The translations under genes were made by a program, and so were the position numbers. The notes under the pieces were generated by a model that did no database searches, was not told where the DNA came from, and saw only the letters and a list, made by a program, of their open reading frames with translations. DNA of 64,000 bases from Eleusine coracana subsp. coracana (lineage: Eukaryota; Streptophyta; Magnoliopsida; Poales; Poaceae), in NCBI GenBank assembly GCA_032690845.1, contig CM064430.1, forward strand, positions 48,271,882-48,335,881, read 5' to 3'. Below, piece after piece: positions 11,198-22,394 of this stretch; the stretch's first letter is position 1; every line of letters begins with the position of its first letter.

Positions 11198-14100
11198 TTA
11201 CATTTTAGGTAAGGGATCTAGCTGTATCTGGTCGGCTAATATATGCATTGTTTTTTGCGCCTCAGCCACGAGAGCTTCACATTGCTCATCAGAGAAATCT
11301 TCATGGAAACCCTCGGCTATCACATCTAACTCTATGCTGGGGATGTGGGACTTTGCAATTGCCAGGACTTGTGTGCCGGCTAGCTCTGCAACATGTCGAG
11401 CATGTTCTTTCAGTCGGTCGGGTGCCCCTTGTAGCCTCGTCATCAGGTCTCGACATCGAGGTGGTTTTTCTTCAGGATATAAGTATTGGGCGACCACCTC
11501 TGCATCCTTCTGAAGAGCTGCAAGAGACCATCGAAGGTTTTCATCACCCTCTATAAATTTCTTCTACAAAAGCTCATAGGACCTCTTTGATCCTATAGGA
11601 GTACAATAATCATATATGTCCAGTACAATGAACTTCGATATCAAGGTATTAGTTGAATAAACACTTACCTCTCAGGCGTTTCTTGGCTTCTACCTTTTCA
11701 GCCTCAAGGGTGGCAACTTTTTCCTTATACTCTTCTTTTAGCTTTTCAACTTCTTTGAATGCTTTTTGGAATTGGTTTAGCTCATCCACAGCCTTTTTGA
11801 AGATCTTTTCAGCTTTGATTACTTTGGTTTCTAGCTTTATGTTTCTTTCTTTTTGGCTTTTTATTGTTTCCTTAGCGCCTATCAGTTACAAACATTTTAG
11901 TACATATATATTTTTTTATATGTATAAGTATATTCATTTTTACCTTCAGCCCTTTTCTTCCATGAATTTTGTGTTTCTTGTATTGTCTTGAGGTCGTCTT
12001 TTAGCTTTTCAAACTTTTTCTTGATCTCTACCGAGTCCTAGATCTGCTTCTTTAATCCTTGATTCTCGGACTTCAAAGTTTCAATAGCTTGGGCAGACGA
12101 CTCAAGTTCTTTTATATGGCCTTCAAGACTTGCAATTTGAGCGGTCGCCTGGGCACCTTGTTTTTGTTTCAATTCCAGCAACCGCGACGCCTCCGTATGG
12201 ACAAGGTCAAATATTCATATTACACAGATAGCATGTGAGGTATAGGCTTTATTGGTCTCATACCTTGTAGCTCGAATTGAAGTTCATCAACTTGAGATGA
12301 ACGGGCTTTTAGCGCAACTGATAAGCGCCCGACTTCCAGTCTCTCTTTGGCAAGCTAATATTCTAAATCGACGGCTTTTGCACAATGCCTTTCAACAAGT
12401 TGCAGAAGCTTACTCTTGTTGGCCATATGGGTTTTCAGAGTCTGCAATGATGGCAAATTATATGTTTGAAACTTCACAGCCAGGAACGGTGATTATTATT
12501 GACAAGAAGGAAGGAATACCTGGAAGGAATGATAGGCTTTTCCAGTATGTTCTTCAAAATTTTTCAATTCCGCTTGCTCTGCCGACTCATCAAATCCGGT
12601 GATGGCAAATCAGCCAATATGATAAACTGATCTAGTCGGCGTTGGCTGTTCTGAGACACCTTCTCTTACCACTCGGTGAATAGGAGTCAATGTGACATTT
12701 TCCTCCGACCCGATTGGATATTCATATGTTGGTTCTGGCATAGATTCAAAAACAAGTGATGGCTCTTTGGGCTTGGTGGAGGCAGGAGTATCAGCACCTG
12801 TTGCTATTTTAGATTTATTTAGGTCCGGGATATTGGGTGATTTAGCTTGGTTATCTTCTGGCTGAGTGGATTCGGGTGCACTCTTTAAATCAGTCGGTTT
12901 CTCTGCCGAGTGGTCTGGGACATCATCTCTGGATGACCCGACATGTGGTGTCTCCTAGTCTTTTCTAGGAACTGGACTTTGCGCCGGGACTTCTTCAAAA
13001 GACAACCTCCCAGACGACCTGCCAATTAGATAAAGAATTACATATTTATTCAGATGGATACTTAAGCTTCAAGTTACATTGATTGAGTGGCGTTTGAATT
13101 TTATGCCTGACACTCTTGGTGGGGGCCTGGTTGGCCTTGGGGCACCTGTCGTGTCTGGCGCCGCCTCATGGGTGCCTGTCTTGCTTGGTTCACTCGGACA
13201 ATTTTGTCCTTTTTCATCCATGGTCCGCCGAGTGGTGGAGGCTTTCTCTGGAGTTTTTTTCTTTGCCTCTTCTTGAAGTCTAGCTATTCTTTGAGCTAGC
13301 GATTCTTCTTCATCAGAATCTTCAATATGCGCCTTGCGACGCTTGGGAGCTGATGGTTGAGTGGGAGATTTCTTTTGCGGCATCGGCGGCAGTGGGGGAT
13401 TGGACACGTATACATCAAGGTTCTGCAATATATGTCACATATTATTCATTGCTGAACATAATGCATAAAGTGTTGATTTTTTAAGCACAGAAGTGGATAC
13501 CTTACTGAACTCCTGCCAGTCACGGAATGATGTTCACTTTTTACACTCCCTGGAGTCCAACCAAGGAGTGAAGAAAATATGTTTTCTAGCCGTAATGTTA
13601 ATTCCCTTTCTGACAATGTTTCCGGCACTTCCATGGTGGGGTCTGAACCCAATTGGAACTTCCATCCAGGAACATGACATTTCTTAATAGGCTACACGTG
13701 GCGATATATGAAGCTTGCGGCAACATGTACGCCAGTATAACCTTTGGACTTGAGATAGGCAATATGCTCTAATATGGCATCAACTTGAGACTTCTTGTTT
13801 GGATGGGCCTTTGCTGACCACTCGGGTCGTGGCTTGGGGGCTTCGGCCGTAGTCTCTGACAAAGGTGGAGCATGGTTTCCATGGTAAAATCAGTCCGCGT
13901 GCCAACCTTTGTTCGTTGATGGAAGTGGTACATCAACGTATTTGGATTTATTCCTTAGTTGGAATCCGGCCCCTCCTATAACATTATTGCTGTTTGATTT
14001 CAAAACAAACAGTTCTTTGAAGGTATCAAAATAGGGATGAATTCCCAATAACACCTCACACAAGTGGATAAAGATAGCAATATGTAAGATGGAATTTGGA

Positions 14101-14474
14101 TTCAGATTGACAAGGTTGATGCCATAGAAGAAAAGAAGACCGCAAAAGAAGTCGCAACAAGGGATCCCAAATCCACGATAGAAAAAGGAGGAGAAAACCG
14201 TGATTTGGTTGACGGGAGGTTGGGGAAATTTCTGACCTATGGCCTCGATCCATCCTCCGGTCTGTTGATTTCCTGCAATACGCCGTCAATCACCAGTCTG
14301 TCAAAAACTATCTCTTCTTCCTAGGCCATAGGAAATTTCTGACCTATGGCCTCGATCACTCCTTGATGGCAGCGGGGATGTCAAAAACTATCTCTTCTTC
14401 CTCACCCTTCTCAGGAGAAGATTGCTTCTAGGATTGTGCCTTAGAGCTTTGGCGGGTGCGCTTCGGGGCCATCG
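11198..14474 (-). pseudogene. Tat1 antisense gene (spliced, coiled-coil protein), decayed
   Basis: On the strand opposite pol, a gene starts at ATG 14474 (MAPKRTRQSSKAQS) and can be followed as scattered exons to a TGA near 11198. The segment 13428-13110 (NLDVYVSNPPLPPMP, then a Ser/Pro/Thr-rich and basic stretch) lines up with Tat2 exon 2 (59609-59284: VLDTYVSHPLLPQ). A polypyrimidine-AG lies just before it. The region 12600-11650 is Lys/Glu/Leu-rich, consistent with the coiled coil of the Tat2 copy. The terminal piece 11497-11198 (IELDVIAEGFHEDFSDEQ) matches Tat2 (LDKIKEGFNPDLTDDQ). The N-terminal Transposase_28-type part is full of stops and carries a local duplication (14225-14251 and 14331-14356). 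Such antisense genes are known from Tat elements; their function is unknown. Confidence 0.75.
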
Positions 14475-14744
14475 CTCCTATTTGAGTGCAGTGGGAAGCA
14501 GTTGCGTGGAGCTTTGGGGTGGAAATGGAAGCCTGAGATCTAGGGTTTGTGTGCGCAAGATAGCGATGGCGGCGAAATGAAGATGAAGGGATGCGACTGT
14601 TTGGAGGCCCTTTTATAAGGGATAGATGACCTGCTGGACCGAGGCTTCTCGTAATCTATTAAGTCCAGTTTTATTAATTGGTATGAACATTTATTATATT
14701 ATTGAGACTCTTTTTAAGCATTAATTTTGGATATTATGGATCTT

Positions 14745-15073
14745 AACATTAGTAATAAATTACTCGGATTATTGCGGTTTCAACCTTGTAAATTGTACCT
14801 TTCAAGATTCCGTGATAAATCACTCGGCTTGTTGCGGTTTCAACCTTGGAAATTGTGCCTTTCGAGACTCCGTGATAAATCACTCGGATTTTTGCAGTTT
14901 CAGCCTTGGAAATTGTACCTTTCGAGATTTCATGATAAATCACTCGAATTGTTGCAGTTTCAGCCTCAGAAATTGTGCCTCTCGAAATTACGTGATAAAT
15001 CACTCGGATTGTAGTGGTTTCTACCTTGGAATTTATAACTTTTGAGATTTTGTGATAAATCACCCGGATTATC
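14745..15073 (+). repeat. 60-bp tandem repeat, about 5.4 copies, in the Tat1 tail
   Basis: The unit (GATAAATCACTCGGATTGTT, then a GCAGTTTCAGCCTTGGAAAT-type half) repeats with an exact 60-bp period at about 14756, 14816, 14876, 14936, 14996 and 15056. Copies differ by a few bases each. Because 60 is a multiple of three, two + frames and one - frame stay open across it and look like 77-104 residue proteins. I regard these as repeat artefacts. Confidence 0.92.
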
Positions 15074-15524
15074 TCGGCACCAATCTTGGGGGCTGTGTTT
15101 TCGTGTTATATTATTACTATTGATACATCACCAATCTTGGGGGATATGACAATTGAAATTTATCGTTAATCATTCGGATTAAGGGCACTTCAGCATTAGG
15201 GATGTAAATATTAATTTGGTGATGTATCACTTGATGAGTGAGAAAATTAAGCTAAATATGGAGCTTGTTAAGACAAAATTGGAAGATTCAGATCTCATTA
15301 TGCCCTTTTCTGTTGAGGGACAAGATTAATTGGATATTTTTCAATAACTCAAAAGTTGCTTCGGTGTAGACTCAACAACCTTCTGAGTTGGGGGCTATAT
15401 GCATAGGCTATGTCTTTTTGAGGGATTTATGAACAAGAGTTAATAGAAAAAGCACTTCCCAATTTCATAAGATGTCGAGGCAAATCAAGACGACGATTCA
15501 AAATGGAAAGTGCTTGGAGGCTAC
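15074..15524 (+). other. Tat1 3' untranslated tail with polypurine-tract-like motifs
   Basis: No gene. G-rich motifs of PPT type occur at about 15087 (CTTGGGGGCTG), 15137 (CTTGGGGGAT) and 15389 (AGTTGGGGGCTA). The tract abutting the LTR is weaker (GTGCTTGGAGGCTAC, 15510-15524). Confidence 0.6.
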
Positions 15525-15940
15525 TGTGGGACATATGTACCTGGGATACTTAACCACTCGGCTAATTGGTCGAGTGGGCCGGGGGCTCGGATATGGTGTA
15601 TTCGGCCCAGAAGATATTTATTGAGGTACTTGTTTGAGTAAGCGGCAAGTTAGGTTAGCAGATATGTTGGATAGATAGAATCTGTTGTAACCGACTAAAA
15701 GATTACCATGTAAATCCCTGCCCTTCGGATATATAAGGAGGGCAGGGGGCCTTCGGAAAAAGACAGACCCATATGAACCCTAATTCTAGTGCGAACCCTA
15801 GCAATACAGAAATACCAAATAGGACGTAGGGTTATTAGCCTTCGGGAGGCCCGAACCTGTATAACCCTTGTGTCCTGCGTCCATCGATATTTCATACTCA
15901 TACGCACACCTAGATCTACTATCGAGAATATCTCTCGACA
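15525..15940 (+). repeat. Tat1 3' LTR
   Basis: 416-bp partner of 4151-4568, starting TGTGGG and ending CGACA. It carries the TATATAA box at about 15730. The TSD GTAAC follows at 15941-15945, and the host sequence of element A resumes. Confidence 0.95.
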
Positions 15941-15945
15941 GTAAC

Positions 15946-16299
15946 TTTTAGATAAGTTTATTTCATATGTGCTTGAGAACTATTTGTGAACCTTATTGTA
16001 ATATAACTATGCTATTCATTATTTTCATGTGTTGTGTTTGCTTCTATTTGTGAGATGGTGATTGTGCTAAGTGTTGTTGTTTTTCTTTTTGATTTATCAC
16101 TTTTTGCACACTTGTACACTTGTTAGGCACCCCACTTGTTGCAAAGTATAGGGGGGGGGGGGGGGGGTTGTCTCACATGTTTTTTGTGAATCATGCATAT
16201 CTTTAGCTAGAGCTCCACTATATTTTGTTTGTTGCTTCTTTTGATTATCTCATTATATCCTTTTTAATCTATTGTCATCAATCACCAAAAAGGGGAGAT
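15946..16299 (+). other. Element A 3' untranslated region and polypurine tract
   Basis: T-rich non-coding DNA between the gag-like frame and the LTR of element A. It ends in the PPT CACCAAAAAGGGGAGAT (16283-16299), which directly precedes the LTR start TGTAGATGC. A run of 17 G at 16151-16167 is likely length-variable or an assembly artefact. Confidence 0.7.
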
Positions 16300-17650
16300 T
16301 GTAGATGCATCTAGGATGCCCTAGTGGGTTTTGCTGTACGATGACATATGATTAAAAATGTGCTAACATGTATATGAAGAAAATGTGCAGACTATCAAAA
16401 GAATATCTAAACCCACATTGTGAGATAGTTCATCCCTCTACAAAAAAAGAAGAAAAGAGAAAGGACTCAAAAGAGCTTCAATGTTTAGCTTTTGTTATTT
16501 TATTGAGTCATAGATTTGTCGAACTATTAAGAGGGGTAAACTAATCTTGCTTGCAGGGAATTCATGTGGTCAAGTCAACCAAAAAGCTTTGAGAGCCAAC
16601 TAGCCACCAAACGCCCAAAAAGAACCAACTCATTATGATCCAAACAGAGAGTCACGGAAGCTCCGTCAGTGCCAAATCCCAAGGTTGTTGCAACACGAGA
16701 GTTACGGAAGTTCCATGATGCATATCACAGAAGTTCCATCATGAATTGTCTCAGTTGAAACCTATCCTCCGCAATGACTCTTTTTGAATTCATGGAAGTT
16801 CCATGGGTAACCACAGAAGTTCTGTCAGATCCATAATACACTACAACAACTAGTTTTTGGAGTTGCTCTATAAATAACTCACCCCTCTCCCTGTGGAGAG
16901 GGTTGGACACTTTGCTATTCCACTCTACTTACAGCCAAAGCTCTCCCCTCTCACTCATACACTGTTTCTTGACAAGCCAACCATTTGAGAGAGAGATCCA
17001 ACCACCCAAAGCTTCAATCCAACCATTCAAAATCTTGAGCACATTTTTCCCTCCCCAACAAGACTTGATTTACTTGTTACTCTTGGAGACTTGGTCTCCT
17101 AAACGGCTAGGCGTCGCCCGTGAGCTCCCAAGTTGTTGTGGTGAGACGGGGACGTTTGTGAAGGTGTGATTTGCCTCCGGTGGAAAAGAATCAAGTGAAG
17201 GAAGAAATCCAAGCTCGATCTTTGCGATTGCTTGGTGGGGAAAGAGTTGAGAGAAACCCGGCTACATTCTGTTGCTCCTCAACAAGGATGTAGGAACTAC
17301 TTAGTATGGTTGCCAAACCTCGGGATAAATTTTTGTGTCTCTTTTTACTTTCCCGTACTTATTATTGAGCTTGCTTGTTTCCTTCATATGCTCGATCTAC
17401 TTGTGTAGTGTGTTGCTAGCTATCTACTTAAGTTATTTGCTACATTAGCTTCACATTTATTGTATCACTTCTCTGTTTATTTTATGTATTTTAATTTGTA
17501 CTTAATTTCTTATTGAAGGAACTTCTGTCACCACGGAAGTTCTGTCAGAAACTAATGGAAGTTCTGTCAGTCTCTATTTAACTAGTTTTGAAGTGTTGTT
17601 TTCAGAGTTAATTTTTAGATTGCATATTCACCCCCTCTAGGCGATTTTCA
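16300..17650 (+). repeat. Sirevirus-like copia 3' LTR (element A) with palindrome array
   Basis: About 1.35 kb, starting TGTAGATGCATCTAGG right after the PPT. The end is set at TTTTCA 17650, after the Sirevirus-type phrase CACCCCCTCTAGGCGA; this end is approximate because no second LTR is in the window. At 16640-16830 and 17519-17567 lie at least eight palindromes of the form CGGAAGTTCCG or variants. A TATA box (CTATAAATA) is at about 16867. Repeated palindromes in the LTR are a known Sirevirus feature. No coding region. Confidence 0.8.
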
Positions 17651-17902
17651 CCTAGGAGGCCTTCTTCTAGAAGGTGGCATTGACCCAATGAATGTTTCAT
17701 AACACTCGCTCTTGGGATCTTTAACACGATAGATATATCTTATTAAAAACTCCTCAAAAACCTAGTGAAAAAATGGAGAAAAGGGCACATATTACCGTTA
17801 CTAGTATTGCAAGCATTGCCTCATCAAAAACCTTAATGAGAAAATTTCATATAAAAAACTCATAATAGAAAAAGAGTACAATGTTTTAATCTTCGTGATT
17901 AA
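17651..17902 (-). repeat. Short copia LTR-like fragment, origin uncertain
   Basis: Read on the minus strand, it contains CATTAAGGTTTTTGATGAGG and CACTAGGTTTTTGAGGAG, phrases common in the LTRs of other plant copia families. A possible LTR start TGTTATGAAACATTC lies at about 17704. No boundaries can be proved. Confidence 0.35.
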
Positions 17903-18304
17903 TGCTTCTCCATTGTCATCTAGTGCCTGTGATCTCATTGAGCATCCACGCACATCACCGACTAGCATGACCTAAGAGACATGACCTAGACCCTCTTGAT
18001 AGTCTAGTTTTTCCTATGGACTCAAAGCCCGAACAACTAGACAAGTGTTCCAAACACTTGCTCCATAGCTTATCCTTAGCCTTGATTCATCTCTATCAAC
18101 CCTTGGACTCTATCAAGCTCATTAAGCCTCCATGCTTGTGGTAATTGTCATCCATCGCCAAGGCAACCATCTACAATCATCATAAAGTAGAAAAGGTTTC
18201 CTACACGCACAACACTCGTGTAGCCATTAGTCACAATTCGCCTTTGTCATTCATCACCATAACATTCATACCTAGGGGTGACCTCAATGGTCATGATCCT
18301 TACA
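17903..18304 (-). repeat. Sirevirus-like LTR fragment, family B (copy 1)
   Basis: Minus-strand LTR start TGTAAGGATCATGACC at 18304, directly after a minus PPT. The sequence is homologous over about 370 bp to 23857-24227 and to both halves of the solo LTR (48928-49257 and 61958-62010). Homology with the solo LTR stops near 17903, so the 3' part of this LTR is missing. Confidence 0.8.
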
Positions 18305-19413
18305 ATCTCCCCCTTTTTGGTGATGGATGACAACCACTACTTATGATGATCCAAAATGACCGAGCAACAAGGAACCAAAAGAAAAGATAGGTTTGAGAGG
18401 ATTACCTTGGTCCGTACCTTGAAAGTAGTCTCCCCTTGGAATGTGCTAGGTGTTGAGGGAGAACTACCCAATATACATAGCACACTTGATGTTGATCTTG
18501 AATTGAATTTTGCGCCCATCTTGGTGTCGTGGTAATTGATCTCGTTGACATAGACACGCACCAACGATGTAGATGTTCATGTCGGTGAAGATGTTCATTG
18601 TTGTTGTAGACATGCACCATCGTCTCGATCATCTTCATTTGGCCATCTCTCCTTCATGTGATCTTCATGTTCTTCTCCCCCTTTGTGTTGTCAATCTCGA
18701 CTTGGCTTTTAGATCTTCATCTTCCTTCTCCCCCATTGTCACCTACCACCAAAACCACAAACCAAAGACAGAACACAAGAGAACCAAGGAGCAAATAATA
18801 AATGGTGAGAGTTAGGAAAACTTCCCCTTTCATGGTGCTCCTCCTTGGTCATGATGATGTTCCACCATAGCTCCCCCTACACGCATGACTCAACAAAATA
18901 TTTTCTCAAGTATGCAATGGCTAGTCATATGTGTGATGGGAATGTATGAGCCAGTTGTCTTTGAGCCGCGCGAGTAGATTTAACCTTGGAGCTCATTTGA
19001 ACATGACTCGATAGGCACGAAGCACAAAGATCACTATGGGATCATCTAGAGGGTCATATACTTACATTGTAAATAAGCAACTCCTACTAGAAACATGCTT
19101 GGAAGCATGTAAGGTATCATGATGCAAGAATGCAAATGCTAATGCAACAAATATACAAAGGCATGATGTGATGCTAAAAGAAAGAGAGAGAAAGGCTACA
19201 AACCAAAGTGCCAACGATGAGTTGTTCCCTTCTCGAGCTTAATCACAATGGACCATTCTTCAAAGCTTTGGGCATACCATGAAGCACCTTTCCAACCTTA
19301 ACCCATGTCTATTGCTATCTCAAGGAGGTCCGGAGCCGACCTACAAGAAGAAGAGAAACAAGCACAAAGCAAAGCACAAACAACAAAACAAAACAAACAA
19401 AGACTATACGTAT
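18305..19413 (-). other. Family B internal 3' region with PPT
   Basis: The minus PPT (CACCAAAAAGGGGGAGAT, 18305-18322) borders the LTR. Beyond it lies about 1.1 kb without a convincing frame, between RNase H and the LTR. The small open frames near 18340-18800 have no recognisable content. Confidence 0.65.
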
Positions 19414-20548
19414 TTACAAAAGACAAGCTTTAGCGTTACTCATGTGAAGTGGCTTGGTGAAGATATTTGCCAATTGTTCATGAGTCCGCACACTCACCAA
19501 TTCAATGTCCTTATTCTCAACATGGTCTCTTATGAAGTGATGCTTGACTTGAAGATGCTTTGCATGACCACGATCTCTGGTTTTGAGAGTCATCTTGATT
19601 TCCGCCTCACTATCACAATATAGTGGCATTTAAGTGTATTTAAGGTCATAATCCGAGAGTGTTTGCCTCATATAGAGAAGTTGAGCACAACACGCTCCCA
19701 TCGCCATGTACTCCGCTTCAGCTATGGATAGAGCCACCGAATTTTGCTTCTTTGAGCTCCAAGATACTATAGATCTTCGAAGAAATTAGCAACCTCCCGA
19801 TATGCTCTTCCTATTCACTTCGCATCTCACGAAGTCTGAATCCAGATACCCAAGTAACTCAAAGGTTGTTCCTCTAGGATACCACAATCCCATGGTAGGT
19901 GTGTACTTAAGATATCTAAGAATCCTCTTCATGGCCTTCAAGTGAGACTCCTTTGGATTTGCTTGATAGCGTGCACACAAGCACACACTAAACATGATGT
20001 CCAGTCTTAAGGCGGTGAGGTAGAGCAAATAGACAATCATTGATCTATAGAGCTTGGGATTCACTAGTTTTCCCTTTGCATCATCATCCAAGGGTTTGCT
20101 TGTTGCCATAGGTGTATGCAAGGGCTTGCAATTTTCCATGTTGAATCTCTTGAGAAGATCCTAGGTGTACTTCTCTTGGTAGATGAAGTTCCCTTCTCTC
20201 AATTGCTTCACTTGAAAACCAAGGAACACATGCAACTCTCCAATCATTGACATTTGAAACTCCCTTGCCATCATTTTCCAAAACTCCTCATTGAACTTCT
20301 CATTGGTTGACCCATAGATGATATCATTCACATAGATTTGACATACAAAGAGATCCTTTCCAACATGTCTTGTGAATAAGGTGTTGTCAATGATTCCAAT
20401 ATTGAAGCCATTCTTGAGAAGGAAGTTCCTTACATGTACATACCATGCCCTTGGTGCTTGCTTGAGGCCATAGAGAGCTTTCTCCAACTTGTATACATGT
20501 TTTGGATGTTTAGGGTCCTCAAAACCCGGAGGTTATTCCACATAGACT
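19414..20548 (-). pseudogene. Copia RT C-terminal half and RNase H (family B), broken
   Basis: Read from 20548 leftward, the sequence gives the RT segment from PPGFEDPKHPKHVYKLEKAL to the active-site block. There YVNDII stands where YVDDII is required, so one catalytic Asp has become Asn. Then follow GSTNEKFNEEF and the connection (CKPLHTPMATSKPL, YLLYLTALRLDIMFSV, YLDSDF). RNase H ends in AKHLQVKHHFIRDHVENK and THEQLANIFTKPL at about 19450. Stops separate the segments at 20160 and 19785. The gag, protease, integrase and N-terminal RT are absent: the copy is cut at about 20548, where an oppositely oriented copia begins. It belongs with the LTR at 17903-18304 by order and strand. Confidence 0.85.
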
Positions 20549-21771
20549 TTTTAGGCTTTGGCAAGAAGAAGAAGGATGAGTGGACGAATGAGGAGAAGCG
20601 CAAGGATCGTAAGGCTCTGTCCCTAATTCAGCTTCATCTATCTAATGATATTTTGCAAGAAGTGATGTAGGAAAAAAGTGTTGTAGAACTATTGTTGAAA
20701 CTAGAATCGATCTGTATATCCAAAGATCTAACCAGTAAGATGCATATGAAGATGAAGTTGTTCACGCTCAAGATGTAGGAGGGCGGTTCAGTGTTGAACC
20801 ACATATCTGTTTTCAAGGAGATTGTTGCTGATCTGTTGTCGATGGAAGTTTCATATGATGATGAGGATCTAGGCCTCTTACTTTTATGTTCTCTACCCAG
20901 TTCGTTTGCTAATTTTTGTGACACCATACTTTTGAGCCGTGATGAACTAACCATAGTAGAGGTTTATGAGGTCCTCCAATCCAGGGAGAAGATGAAAGGC
21001 ATGGTGCACTCTGATGGGTCGTCGTCTTCCAAGGGCGATGCACTACATGTTAGAGGCAGAACTGAGCAGAGATCATCCAATGATGGCAACGAGCGTGAGA
21101 AGAGCCATAACGGTAGAGGCCGGTCGAAGTCCAAACTGCCCACCAAGAAGTACTATAAGTACTGCAAGAAGAAAACTCATTTTATTGAGGATTGGTTGAA
21201 ACTGAAGAACAAGGAGAATAGAAAAAATAATTCCAATAGTAAGGCATTAGTTGCTGCTGCTGGTAACTCAGATTCGGGAGATTGTCTGGTTGTTCTTGCT
21301 GGTTGTGTTTCTGGTCATGACGAATGGATACTTGATTCCGCATGTTCATTTCATATTTGCACTAACTGAGATTGGTTTAGCTCTTATGAACCTGTGCAGA
21401 AGGGAGATGTTGTGTGTATGGGAGACGATAACCCGCGTGAGATTGTGGGCATCGGCTCTGTTCAGATCAAGGCACATGATGGCACGATACGCACACTAGC
21501 AAATGTAAGGTATATTCCAACTATGACCAAAAATCTTATCTCGGTTAGCAGTCTTGATGCAGAAGGTTATAAGTACTCCGGTTCTGGTGGAGTTTTAAAG
21601 ATTGCAAAAGGTGCCCTTGTTTGGTTTGTAGGTGATATGAATTCTACAATTTTATATGTTCTTAGAGGAAGTACTTTACATGGTTCTGTTTCCGCTGCTG
21701 CTGTTCCTAAATCTGTACCTAGTAAGACTAACCTCTGGCATATGCGTCTTGGACATATGATATGGTAGAAT
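20549..21771 (+). pseudogene. Second copia polyprotein: gag, protease, GAG-pre-integrase
   Basis: A Tork-type copia starts abruptly inside gag (FLGFGKKKKDEW, IQLHLSNDILQEV). After two stops it reads LCSLPSSFANFCDTI. A basic region follows, and the nucleic-acid binding knuckle YYKYCKKKTHFIEDWL, in which the first and last Cys are lost. The protease motif is WILDSACSFHICTN at about 21327-21368, followed by a stop where Arg is expected. Then VRYIPTMTKNLISVSSLD and the GAG-pre-integrase LWHMRLGHM at 21738-21764. Gag would form particles, and protease would process them. No LTR of this element is present on either side, so it is a gene-body fragment placed head-to-head against the minus copia. Confidence 0.85.
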
Positions 21772-22394
21772 TGATGAAGTGGAACCTACTGGAAGGCTGT
21801 ACTTTGAGTAGCAAGTAATTTTGTGAGCATTGTATTTTCAGGAAGCATAAAAGGGTTAAGTTCAACACCGCTGCTCATACCACCAAAGGTATCTTGATTA
21901 TGTACATGCTGACTTATGGGGTCCCTCTTATAAGCCTTCTCTTGCTGGTCCTTGTTACATGCTTACTATTATTGATGATTACTCTGGAAAAGTATGGCCT
22001 TACTTTCTGAAACACAAGAGTGATACTTTTGCTGCTTTTAAAGAGTGGAAAGTTATGATAGAGAGGCAAACTGAAAAGAACGTAAAAGTGCTTTGTACTG
22101 ATAATGGTGGAGAATTTTGTTCGGATGCTTTTAATGATTATTGCAAGCAACAAGGCATTGTCAGGCATCACACCATACCATACGCACCACAGCAAAACGG
22201 TGTGGTTGAGTTCATGAACAGAACCAACATCTCGAAGGCTCGATGCATGCTGTCCAACGTAAAGATGAACAAGCGTTTTGGGGCAGAAGCTGCAAACACT
22301 GCACGTTACTTGATTAACAGGTCACCCTCTATCCCACTAAATAAGAAAACTCCCATTGAGGTATGGTCAGGTACACCTGCTAATTATTCATAGT
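21772..22394 (+). pseudogene. Second copia polyprotein: integrase
   Basis: After a degenerate zinc-finger stretch at 21772-21950, the integrase core reads LTIIDDYSGKVW (first Asp), VLCTDNGGEF (second Asp) and QQNGVVEFMNR (Glu present, Arg of ER lost). KTPIEVWSGTPANYS follows, with a stop at 22392-22394 where the sister families continue LKVFGC. Frame is kept over 435 bases, better than in most neighbours. The product would join element cDNA to chromosomal DNA. Confidence 0.85.

Larger units (their letters stand above)
4151..15940 (+). mobile_element. Complete Tat-lineage Ty3/gypsy retrotransposon (Tat1)
   Basis: Two direct LTRs (418 and 416 bp, about two dozen differences by eye, roughly 6%) bound an 11.8 kb element. 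A perfect 5-bp target duplication GTAAC lies at 4146-4150 and 15941-15945. The 5' LTR begins TA and the 3' LTR TG; both end CGACA. The internal order is PBS, gag, protease, RT, RNase H, second (archaeal-type) RNase H, integrase, a reverse-strand gene, 60-bp tandem repeats, 3' LTR. The second RNase H and the antisense gene are typical of the Tat lineage. Every coding segment has stops or shifts, so Tat1 is not autonomous now. Its host is the 3' end of element A, which resumes at 15946. Confidence 0.95.

Noticed and set aside
14749..15063. Open frames of 77-104 residues on both strands
   Set aside because: They arise from the 60-bp tandem repeat, whose period is a multiple of three.
14745..15073. 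CRISPR-like regular array
   Set aside because: Units are contiguous tandem repeats with no unique spacers, in plant DNA.
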